The notes under the pieces were generated by a model. That model made no database searches. It had not been told where the DNA came from and saw only the letters and a list, made by a program, of their open reading frames with translations. A stretch of 8,899 nt of DNA from Mariprofundaceae bacterium (GTDB lineage Bacteria > Pseudomonadota > Zetaproteobacteria > Mariprofundales > J009), in assembly GCA_015489095.1 (NCBI GenBank), contig WFMN01000160.1:1-8899 (forward strand). Direction: 5' to 3'. This document shows positions 1-5,952 of the stretch, piece by piece (position 1 is the first letter of the stretch; each line of letters opens with the position of its first letter). Made by a program: the position numbers and the translations under genes.

Positions 1-90
1 CCGGCTATCGTTTGCCATCGCCTGAGCCAACCCCTCCTGAATCGCTTGGGCATAGCTTCGTTCGCGTTGCGAACTCGCCGCGTTACGCAT
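1..90 (-). CDS. ThDP-dependent 2-oxoacid dehydrogenase E1 component, beta subunit (N-terminal fragment)
   Basis: Only the first 30 codons lie in the window; the gene runs off the left edge. The translation begins MRNAASSQRERSYAQAIQEG and continues LAQAMANDSR. This matches the usual opening of pyruvate/acetoin-type E1-beta subunits, where a Y-x-x-A-I-x-x-x-L helix precedes the first strand. E1-beta completes the alpha2-beta2 heterotetramer and supplies half of each thiamine diphosphate site. The ATG overlaps the end of the E1-alpha gene by 8 nt (ATGCGTAA), and an AAGGGG Shine-Dalgarno lies about 5 nt upstream, so translation is probably coupled at 1:1. The identity rests on a short stretch plus the strong context of an upstream E1-alpha gene. 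Catalytic residues, and whether an E2/E3 follows, cannot be seen. Confidence 0.8.
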   Translation of the reverse strand, partial: MRNAASSQRERSYAQAIQEGLAQAMANDSR

Positions 91-1030
91 AGACGCCCCT
101 TGCGCCATCCTGTAAGGTTGGCGTGGGAGAGGCAATCGCCCAATCAAAGGCTTGGGCGATCTCTCCCGCGATCGATTGATGGAGTTGATCGAGTTGTGCT
201 TCGCTGACCGCGCCATCGCTCAACAGTTGCCGGCGGCAACGAAGCAGCGGATCGCTGGCGCGACCGGCTTCGATCGCCTCGGCGCTACGATACCCCAAGG
301 CGTCGTCAACATCCGGTCCGCAATGTTCCCGCCAGCGGTAGGTGGTTGCTTCGATAAAGCAGGGACCTTCACCTGTTCGCGCGTGCGCGACCGCCTTTTG
401 CGCCGTGTGATGAACCCACGCGAGGTCATTGCCGTCACCATGGAATGTGTTGCATCCGTGGGCGTTGGCGATCGCGTGGATCGGGCGATCGGGCTGCCGA
501 TCCCGCAGCGGGGTATAGACCGAGCAGTCGTTGTTTTCGCAAACAAAGATGATCGGCAAATGGTGGAGCACGGCAAAGTTCATGGATTCGTGCAAGACCC
601 CCTCTTCAAAACAGCCATCTCCGAAGAAGAGACAGGTGACATCCCGTTCATGCTTGAGCTTCGTTGCCCATGCCGCGCCGACGGCGACAGGGATGGTGCC
701 GCCCACGATGGGCGTCGCCCCCATGAATCCGACCTCGGTGTCAATCAGATGCATGGAGCCGCCCCGACCGCCGCAGCATCCTGTTGTGCGTCCGTAGAGC
801 TCCGCGATCAACGATTTGAGATCTCCCCCCTTGGCTAGGTAGTGTCCATGCGCGCGATGGTTGCTATAGACCCGGTCACGCCGTTGAAGTGATGCGCACA
901 CGCCCACGGCGATCGCCTCTTGCCCGATGCAAAGGTGCATCGGGCAGCGCATCTGCTGCTCGGCGTAACGATCCGCCAACGCCTCTTCCACCATGCGGAT
1001 TCGCAACATGCTTGCATACAGCTTGATCAT
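83..1030 (-). CDS. ThDP-dependent 2-oxoacid dehydrogenase E1 component, alpha subunit (pyruvate/acetoin dehydrogenase-like)
   Basis: 315 residues, the normal length for a bacterial E1-alpha. The thiamine diphosphate/Mg motif is intact: GDG at 137-139, closing with NN at 166-167 (CENN). The family block RGGSMHL (89-95), which precedes the cofactor region, is also present. E1 enzymes decarboxylate a 2-oxoacid and form a hydroxyethyl-ThDP carbanion. In standard complexes this passes to lipoyl-E2, but no E2 or E3 is visible here. Start choice: a longer reading begins at a TTG at 1045. I prefer the ATG at 1030 because it makes an ATGA overlap with the stop of the upstream glycosyltransferase and has a GAGAGG Shine-Dalgarno 4 nt away. 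Neighbours are a sugar epimerase, a SIS isomerase and glycosyltransferases, so a role on a sugar substrate is likelier than central metabolism. The loop after TYRW reads REHCGPDVD (234-242) rather than the more usual GH-S-x-DP form. Confidence 0.88.
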   Translation of the reverse strand: MIKLYASMLRIRMVEEALADRYAEQQMRCPMHLCIGQEAIAVGVCASLQRRDRVYSNHRAHGHYLAKGGDLKSLIAELYGRTTGCCGGRGGSMHLIDTEVGFMGATPIVGGTIPVAVGAAWATKLKHERDVTCLFFGDGCFEEGVLHESMNFAVLHHLPIIFVCENNDCSVYTPLRDRQPDRPIHAIANAHGCNTFHGDGNDLAWVHHTAQKAVAHARTGEGPCFIEATTYRWREHCGPDVDDALGYRSAEAIEAGRASDPLLRCRRQLLSDGAVSEAQLDQLHQSIAGEIAQAFDWAIASPTPTLQDGARGVYA

Positions 1031-2346
1031 GTTGCCTCTCTCCAAGAGGCGTCTTGGTCGATCATGGTATCCACCATCTTTCCCATGTGGTGCGTTATGC
1101 AGTAATCCCGTATGTTTTGCACATATGTTTGATAATTTTGGCGATTCTGTTCGATGATTTCGGGTAGTTTCCCAATTTCATCTTCTGACACCACAATGCC
1201 CACGCCGTTGTCGATGACAAAGTCGCGTACCGCTTGTAGCCCATCGACAACGATGACCGGCAGCCCGAGCTCCATGTAGGTAAACAGTTTGCTGGGCAGG
1301 ATATGGCTAAAGTGCATGCCGTTGATCTGCACTCCGTCGAGGGAATAGACCATCAAGCCGAAAGAGAATTGGTGGCTGTGTCGCGCCAGATCCCACGGCA
1401 TGTATCCATTTTGAAAGGTAAACCGCGTATGTTCCGCCGCCACCTTGGTGAAGAAGGGGTACAATTCATGCAGCGGTCGGCGCGACACATTGGCGGCCGC
1501 GGGGTTGATATAGAAGGTCACGGTTTGTGTTCCACGCAGCAGATCCGGCAGGATGGTGTGCATCTTGGCATCTCGGAATGTCGCATCCGGCAAGGCGTCC
1601 GGGGGGATTCCACCCACAAAGAGCAGATGCACTTGCTCACCCAGTGTCCTTTTATTGTCGGCCATATACCGCAAGCTGGGGTAACTCGGGAAGGTGATCA
1701 GGTTGTTCAAGCGGCAGTCGTCCGTGGTGTACACCTTCAGCCCGGATTTGATGTACGGCATCGTCACCTTGTTGACATGGTTCATGATATATTGCTCGCA
1801 TCGAAAATCCATCGCCGCCTCGGACTCGGTCAATCCGAAAAGTTCCGCCTTGGCGGGGGCTTCGACGACAAGCCGCGAAAAGTCATTGATATTGCAATAT
1901 ACGGTGCCGTTCGTGATCAGGTGGATGTATGCGGGAAGAAAGTTCCACCCGACCCAAGCCTGGACAAAAAAGGTGGTGCGATCGCACTCCCGCAGCAACT
2001 TGAGCTCGGCAAAGGAGTCGTACAGGAGAACATGGTCGTAAAAACCGGCCTCGGTGCCGCCAACCCCCCAGCGGGTGAGCAGGACGGTTTTTCTTCCCTT
2101 TGCTTGTAAGGCGGCGCTGACCTTATGGAAAAAGTAGCGCGGACGATCCTCCACGAAGACCCAAGCATCTTGCAGTGCGTCGATGGTGGCGTGATCCAGT
2201 TTTACGCCGTGGTCAAGCGCGGCGAGATGCTTTCGGTAGCGGTGCAGTGTGGTGGCGGGGGGGCGCTTGCCCGCAATATGCCGCGCGATAAAGCGATCCA
2301 GCACCTCGATGGATAACGGCGCGCTGTCGTTCAGGGGGTCGGCCAT
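1027..2346 (-). CDS. GT-B-like glycosyltransferase (family uncertain)
   Basis: 439 residues, cytoplasmic, with no signal peptide or membrane segment. The C-terminal half carries a block typical of GT-B nucleotide-sugar glycosyltransferases at 351-366 (PSKLFTYMELGLPVIV), followed by a VRDFVIDNGVGIVV stretch. These line up with the acceptor/donor cleft region of GT4-like enzymes, where the chain passes a K-x-x-E/Y-Y-M-x-x-G-x-P-V element. The N-terminal ~200 residues are not recognisable to me; they include a TRWGVGGTEAGF segment (91-102) that may be the first Rossmann glycine turn. I infer transfer of a sugar, perhaps the one made by the neighbouring enzymes, onto a glycan or protein acceptor. 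It overlaps the SIS gene by 16 nt upstream and the E1-alpha gene by 4 nt downstream. The AGAGG before its ATG is only 2-3 nt away, so coupling to upstream translation is likely. Confidence 0.65.
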   Translation of the reverse strand: MADPLNDSAPLSIEVLDRFIARHIAGKRPPATTLHRYRKHLAALDHGVKLDHATIDALQDAWVFVEDRPRYFFHKVSAALQAKGRKTVLLTRWGVGGTEAGFYDHVLLYDSFAELKLLRECDRTTFFVQAWVGWNFLPAYIHLITNGTVYCNINDFSRLVVEAPAKAELFGLTESEAAMDFRCEQYIMNHVNKVTMPYIKSGLKVYTTDDCRLNNLITFPSYPSLRYMADNKRTLGEQVHLLFVGGIPPDALPDATFRDAKMHTILPDLLRGTQTVTFYINPAAANVSRRPLHELYPFFTKVAAEHTRFTFQNGYMPWDLARHSHQFSFGLMVYSLDGVQINGMHFSHILPSKLFTYMELGLPVIVVDGLQAVRDFVIDNGVGIVVSEDEIGKLPEIIEQNRQNYQTYVQNIRDYCITHHMGKMVDTMIDQDASWREAT

Positions 2347-2882
2347 AGCCTCTGCATCATCATATGCCCAACGATGAGTTGTATATCCTCGGCGATCTGC
2401 ATGTCATCAACCGGAAAATGGAGCGGGTGGTCGCAGAGTGTTTTGCACCTTCCCCCTGCGAACCCTAGGATGGAAAACGATGGTAGCTGCATCTGGTTGG
2501 CGCGTTGAATCGCCCGAACGATGTTTTCGGAGTTGCCGCTGCCGGACAGCGCCAGCAGCAGGTCGCCCTCTTGCGCGTGCGCTGTCAGCTGGAATGCGAA
2601 GATGTCGTCGTAATCGATGTCGTTCGCGACGCAGGTGATGACGGCGCTGTTGCCGGTCAACGCGACCGCCTTGATCCCCCGTTCCGGCTTTCCACCGCCA
2701 TAGACCAAATCATTGGCGATATGCATGGCATTGGCCGCGCTGCCGCCGTTTCCGCAGATAAACACACGGTTGCCCGATTGTTGGCACGCGACAAGGGCGC
2801 GGTACAACGGTTCGGCGGCAGACCAGTCGAACCCCTGAATCGTGTTGGCGAGGCGCTGGCAGTAGCGCTGGCATGGTTCCAT
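2331..2882 (-). CDS. SIS-domain phosphosugar isomerase, GmhA-like (sedoheptulose-7-phosphate isomerase family)
   Basis: 183 residues, close to GmhA length (about 190). The SIS fold signature is clear: GNGGSAANAMH at 44-54, VANDIDYDDIF at 85-94 and the phosphate-binding SGSGNS at 113-118. The C-terminal helix AEDIQLIVGHMM (164-175) matches the GmhA helix with the catalytic histidine. GmhA converts sedoheptulose 7-phosphate to D-glycero-manno-heptose 7-phosphate. From memory of the E. coli protein, its H61/E65/Q172/H180 set would be H54/D58/E165/H173 here, so the active site is related but not identical and the substrate may differ. Start: the frame is open back to 2975 inside the epimerase gene, but that extension has no family similarity. 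The ATG at 2882, 4 nt after the epimerase stop, gives the expected N-terminus. The stop lies 16 nt inside the next gene. Confidence 0.8.
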   Translation of the reverse strand: MEPCQRYCQRLANTIQGFDWSAAEPLYRALVACQQSGNRVFICGNGGSAANAMHIANDLVYGGGKPERGIKAVALTGNSAVITCVANDIDYDDIFAFQLTAHAQEGDLLLALSGSGNSENIVRAIQRANQMQLPSFSILGFAGGRCKTLCDHPLHFPVDDMQIAEDIQLIVGHMMMQRLWPTP

Positions 2883-2886
2883 CAAG

Positions 2887-3876
2887 CTAGCGCGCGCCCA
2901 GATATTTGAACCAATCCGAGGTGGCCTCCTCAATGGATTGGGGATCCCACACGGGGGCATCTGCCCAATCTTCAATCACATCGAGCATGTTTTGTACTCC
3001 CTGTTCAAAGGAGGCGGAGGGTTTCCAGCCCAACAGCGCCTCGATTTTGCGCGTATCGGCAAAGGTGCAGTCCGGCTCCCCCGGTCGTTTGGGGATGTAT
3101 TGCACATCTCCCCCCAGCAGTTCCACCAGCTTGTTGACGCTGTAGTGGCCTCCGCTGCCCACATTCATGGCCTCCCCCGAAATGTCGGACTCCGCCGCGG
3201 CAAGAAACGCGGCCGCGACATCGGTGACATAGGTAAAGTCTCGGCTTTGGGTGCCATCGCCGACAACCGTGAACGGTTTCCCGCGCAACTTTTGGGACAG
3301 GAATACCCCGAACACCGCGCCATACGCCCCGCTCGTTCTGGAACGGGGGCCGTAGACATTGAACAGCCGCAACGACACCGACGGGATGTGGTACAGCTGT
3401 TCCCAGTGCATCACCAGCTCCTCGCCCATATACTTGGTCAGCGCATAGGGATACTGGGGTTGAATCGGGGCTGTTTCCGGCGTGGGGTAGCGATCCGGGA
3501 TGCCGTAACTCGATGACGACGCGGCGTAGAGGAACCGTTTCACATCGGCCGCGCGGGCACATTCCAGCACATTCAGCGTGCCGGAGACATTGGTGTGGAA
3601 GTACTGCACAGGCTTCTCGATGGATGGGACGATGTCGGCCAGTCCGGCGAGATGAAACACCCAGTCTGGATCACGAAACAGGGGGCGCAATGCCTCAACA
3701 TCGCGAATATCCGCCTGGTGGAAGGTGAATCTCGGGTGATCGGCGATCTCCCGCAGGTTCCTTAAATTGCCGGAGGTGAGGTTGTCGATGACCCGCACCT
3801 CGTGCCCACTGCGTATCAAAAGCTCGGCGAGATGGCTGCCGATAAAACCGGCGCCGCCGGTAACGATTGCTTTCAC
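2887..3876 (-). CDS. NAD-dependent nucleotide-sugar epimerase/dehydratase (extended SDR)
   Basis: 329 residues, complete. The Rossmann motif TGGAGFIGS (6-14; G7, G10, G13) and the NAD-ribose aspartate D31 open the protein. The catalytic triad region shows SSS at 121-123 and Y144-x-x-x-K148 (YALTK). The substrate half has LRLFNVYGPR (169-178), a GDGTQSRDFTYVTDVA block (206-221) and NVGSGGHYS (238-246), all standard in GalE/WbpP-like and dTDP-glucose-dehydratase-like enzymes. It oxidises the hexose (usually at C4) of a nucleotide sugar and either re-reduces it to the epimer or eliminates water. I cannot tell epimerase from dehydratase with certainty; the motifs lean towards a UDP/GDP-sugar 4-epimerase. 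The start is GTG at 3876, preceded by AAAGGACG about 8 nt upstream. The 147-bp gap in front holds a repeat element. The next gene starts 4 nt after its stop. Confidence 0.85.
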   Translation of the reverse strand: MKAIVTGGAGFIGSHLAELLIRSGHEVRVIDNLTSGNLRNLREIADHPRFTFHQADIRDVEALRPLFRDPDWVFHLAGLADIVPSIEKPVQYFHTNVSGTLNVLECARAADVKRFLYAASSSSYGIPDRYPTPETAPIQPQYPYALTKYMGEELVMHWEQLYHIPSVSLRLFNVYGPRSRTSGAYGAVFGVFLSQKLRGKPFTVVGDGTQSRDFTYVTDVAAAFLAAAESDISGEAMNVGSGGHYSVNKLVELLGGDVQYIPKRPGEPDCTFADTRKIEALLGWKPSASFEQGVQNMLDVIEDWADAPVWDPQSIEEATSDWFKYLGAR

Positions 3877-3903
3877 GGTGTCGTCCTTTGATGTATTGAT
3901 CCC

Positions 3904-4013
3904 ATCGCAAAAAGTCCGTCCGTGGCCATTCGCGGTTGGAAACCGCTCCTACAGCCGGTAGGAGGGGAATCCTTTCCCCGAACCCGTCCGTGGTCGCAAT
4001 GACGACTTCTTGC
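3904..4013 (-). repeat. Dispersed repeat, copy A (interrupted by a REP doublet)
   Basis: On the minus strand the outer parts read GCAAGAAGTCGTCATTGCGA followed by CCACGGACGG on the left, and CCACGGACGGACTTTTTGCG on the right. Both match copy B at 6063-6104 closely: 3984-4013 matches with 2 mismatches in 30, and 3904-3927 matches with 1 mismatch in 24. Copy A differs in holding 68 extra bases in the middle, bounded by perfect 10-bp direct repeats at 3916-3925 and 3984-3993. It fills most of the 147-bp gap between the radical SAM and epimerase genes. No protein is encoded. Confidence 0.8.
3931..3981. repeat. Paired GTAG-type REP hairpins (REPIN-like element)
   Basis: Two REP units face each other. 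On the minus strand, GTAGGA (3952-3947) is followed by the hairpin GCGGTT-TCC-AACCGC (3946-3932). On the plus strand, GTAGGA (3958-3963) is followed by GGGGAA-TCCT-TTCCCC (3964-3979). Both end in CGAA. The GTAG heads form the centre of an inverted repeat, CTCCTAC (3946-3952) and GTAGGAG (3958-3964), 5 nt apart. This is the layout of REPINs mobilised in trans by RAYT transposases. None is encoded here. Confidence 0.75.
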
Positions 4014-4023
4014 AGAGTTGTCA

Positions 4024-5130
4024 TCAGATAAAGTTGATGTGGGGAACATCGCCCGATTGGAGCTGGAACAGGTAGCGATTGACCTCGTCCATCCTGCAGT
4101 TTTTTCTGCATTCATGAATGTCCAGCTCCCTCCGGATGTAGTGGAAGTTGGCCTCGCGTTTTTTTCCTTGCCAGATCTCTTGGAACGATGCCGTATTCAA
4201 GTTGCCGTAATTGAATCGGGAATCGAGCAGATAGGCGCTGCAACCGTACACCGATCCATCCGCCATCACATACCCCCAGGCAAACGGGGTGGCGTTGCAC
4301 TTGGCGTACCGTCCTTCCACGGGTTGCATGTATTTTTTCATGGTGTTATCCCTGAAGATGACATGAAATCGGTCGTTACGAACCGCGGACACGGTTTTCC
4401 CCATCGCCAGATAGCGATCATAGTCGATTCCCTCATAGCGGTGCGTATTGCTGAAGCGGTGCTGGGAATAGGGTTTGATAACCAAGTAATCCAGACCTAT
4501 CTCATCGCGGCACAGGTAGGCCAGCTTTAGCATTTCATCCGCATTTTCGGGGAGGAGTAGGCTTTGGGCACCGATGGTGCACGCTAAGTTATTGGCGCGC
4601 TTGAACGCGACGGCCCGTTTGAGGTTGTCGATAACCGTTTGGAAGTCTTTCTCCTTGGTGCGGTGGATGGCGGCATAGGTCTGGGGGGTTCCTGCGTTGA
4701 TGGAGACCTTGATCCACGATGTTCGCGCCAGTGATTGTTCAATGAATGCCGAGTTGAGCACGGTGGCGTTGGTGGTGAACGCAACATCGATGCCCGCCTG
4801 TTTGGTGGCACGGACGATCTCGTTGATGCCCTTGTGTAACAACGGCTCTCCCTCTCCCGCGTACATTATACTCTTAATGCCCAGCTTGCCCATTTCCTCG
4901 AGGCGATCGCAAAACATGGCCACATCCAGTCGGTTGGCCGCTTGATACCCTATGTAATCGACGGCGCAAAAGGTGCAGCGATGGTTGCAGGCTCCTACCG
5001 GCGATACCTCCACATAGATCGGATAGATGTTTTTCGCCTTTTCCCAATCGTCGTGGACATCCAGTAGCCGCGCGGTCCAATGGGGGTGGTAAATGAGCTT
5101 TTGGCTGTCGATTTTGTAGATATCTTTCAT
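4024..5130 (-). CDS. Radical SAM protein with SPASM/twitch-like C-terminal cluster domain
   Basis: 368 residues. The radical SAM [4Fe-4S] motif is C48-x3-C52-x2-C55 (CNHRCTFC), followed by the SAM-binding GEGEP at 92-96 and TTNAT at 119-123. The C-terminus carries four cysteines placed like an auxiliary-cluster region: C278 (KCNATPFAW), C297 (GCSAYL, after a MADGSVYGC strand), C341 and C345 (ECRKNC). The GNLNTASFQEIW segment (309-320) is typical of SPASM proteins. The enzyme cleaves S-adenosylmethionine to start radical chemistry, but the substrate is unknown. SPASM/twitch members include sugar-alcohol dehydrogenases such as BtrN and peptide modifiers. The operon here points to a sugar. ATG 5130 is the first possible start, because an in-frame TGA lies at 5136-5134. 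It lacks its own clear Shine-Dalgarno (see the leader ORF). Confidence 0.85.
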   Translation of the reverse strand: MKDIYKIDSQKLIYHPHWTARLLDVHDDWEKAKNIYPIYVEVSPVGACNHRCTFCAVDYIGYQAANRLDVAMFCDRLEEMGKLGIKSIMYAGEGEPLLHKGINEIVRATKQAGIDVAFTTNATVLNSAFIEQSLARTSWIKVSINAGTPQTYAAIHRTKEKDFQTVIDNLKRAVAFKRANNLACTIGAQSLLLPENADEMLKLAYLCRDEIGLDYLVIKPYSQHRFSNTHRYEGIDYDRYLAMGKTVSAVRNDRFHVIFRDNTMKKYMQPVEGRYAKCNATPFAWGYVMADGSVYGCSAYLLDSRFNYGNLNTASFQEIWQGKKREANFHYIRRELDIHECRKNCRMDEVNRYLFQLQSGDVPHINFI

Positions 5131-5159
5131 CGGTCAAGGTGTCGCATATGGGGATTCAT
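5127..5159 (-). CDS. Possible 10-codon leader ORF coupled to the radical SAM gene
   Basis: The ORF reads MNPHMRHLDR and then stops. It has a near-ideal ribosome site, AGGAG at 5170-5166, six bases from its ATG. Its TGA overlaps the radical SAM start as ATGA (5130-5127). The radical SAM ATG has no good ribosome site of its own, so ribosomes ending this ORF would be well placed to restart there. I infer a translation-coupling leader. With only ten codons, chance cannot be excluded. Confidence 0.4.
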   Translation of the reverse strand: MNPHMRHLDR

Positions 5160-5232
5160 GGGCGTCTCCTAGCGTGTTGCGCGGGCATGGGTTGGCGCAA
5201 CCCTAGACGGAACCGCGCCCTAGGGCGAAATA
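5131..5232 (-). other. 102-bp spacer with two dyad symmetries
   Basis: This gap separates the nucleotidyltransferase stop from the radical SAM start. It holds a perfect 12-bp palindrome, CGCCCTAGGGCG (5216-5227), and a hairpin GGGTTG-GCG-CAACCC (5189-5203), followed in transcription order by the AGGAG site and the leader ORF. There is no T-run, so a factor-independent terminator is not supported. The dyads could be an operator or an RNA structure controlling the downstream genes. Confidence 0.3.
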
Positions 5233-5952
5233 TCAAGGCGCTCCCCTTGCAAGCACGCGGGGAAACTCCTGTTCGGCGAGACGCAGGCTGTGTGGAGTGC
5301 CGATATCCCGCAGGTAGGTGGCGTTGTGGTAGGCTTGGATTCTGCCCATCAGCAGCGGCAGCAGGTCGGTGCTGATGTCGGGCATGGGGTTGTCGATCGT
5401 GCGAATGGTCGCGAAAACCGAGGGGTCAAAGATGTAGATGGCGCCGTTGGCGAGGGTTCCGGGGGGATTCGGCTGTTTTTCATGCATGGCGGTGACGATG
5501 TGGTTGTCATCCAGTTCGACGATGCCGCACGATTGCGGGAGATCGCTGTCAAAGGTCATCATGGTGGCGACGACCCCCTCTGCCCGATTCGCGTGCGCGC
5601 GCAGAAATCCGCGGAGATCAAAGCGGGTTAAGTTGTCGGCGTGCGCGGCCAGAAAGGGCTTGTTGCCGACGAAATCTCGGTTGCGGAGCAGGGTGCCGGC
5701 GGTGCCGAGCAGTTCGGGTTCGTGGCTCAGGGTGATGCGATCTCGCCAGCGGCTGTTGGCGACATGGGCGGCGACCTGTTCCGGCAGATAGTGGGTGTTG
5801 ATCAGGACAGCGTCGATGCCGTTGGGCAGCAACAGGTCAAGCCAGTAATCAAGCAGCGGTACCCCATTGATGGGGACGAGGCATTTGGGGGTATGGTCGG
5901 TCAGTGGGCGCAGTCGCGTGCCCAGTCCGCCGGCGAGTAGGATGGCGTGCAT
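5233..5952 (-). CDS. Sugar-1-phosphate nucleotidyltransferase (HddC / mannose-1-phosphate guanylyltransferase-like)
   Basis: 239 residues from the ATG at 5952. The signature is complete: LLAGGLGTRLRPLT (5-18), PK with K23, GTAGTL (83-88), AHADN with the metal-binding Asp at 106, NGAIY (169-173) and RDIGTP with D216. These enzymes join a sugar 1-phosphate and an NTP to give an NDP-sugar plus pyrophosphate. Short proteins of about 240 residues with this pattern include HddC (GDP-heptose) and the GlmU/RmlA-like N-terminal domains. The nucleotide cannot be read from sequence. The pairing with a GmhA-like isomerase in the same operon favours an activated heptose-like sugar, but no kinase or phosphatase of that route is visible. 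The frame is open to 5988, but the 12 extra residues precede the conserved first strand and are rejected. AGGA lies 9 nt before the ATG. This is the first gene of the minus-strand block. Confidence 0.83.
   Translation of the reverse strand: MHAILLAGGLGTRLRPLTDHTPKCLVPINGVPLLDYWLDLLLPNGIDAVLINTHYLPEQVAAHVANSRWRDRITLSHEPELLGTAGTLLRNRDFVGNKPFLAAHADNLTRFDLRGFLRAHANRAEGVVATMMTFDSDLPQSCGIVELDDNHIVTAMHEKQPNPPGTLANGAIYIFDPSVFATIRTIDNPMPDISTDLLPLLMGRIQAYHNATYLRDIGTPHSLRLAEQEFPRVLARGAP

Noticed and set aside
152..838. 228-codon plus-strand ORF opposite E1-alpha
   Set aside because: It is antisense to a gene with intact ThDP motifs, its translation has no family features, and long opposite-strand frames are expected at this GC content.
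1303..2109. 268-codon plus-strand ORF opposite the minus-strand glycosyltransferase
   Set aside because: No recognisable domain. The minus frame has the PSKLFTYMELGLPVIV block and overlaps its neighbours as operon genes do.
2883..2975. N-terminal extension of the SIS protein (start at 2975)
   Set aside because: The extra 31 residues overlap the epimerase gene, are Pro/Arg-rich and do not resemble the SIS family. The ATG at 2882 gives the normal length.
3695..4111. Minus-strand ORF covering the repeat between the radical SAM and epimerase genes
   Set aside because: It runs through the REP hairpins and both neighbouring genes, and its translation has no family similarity.
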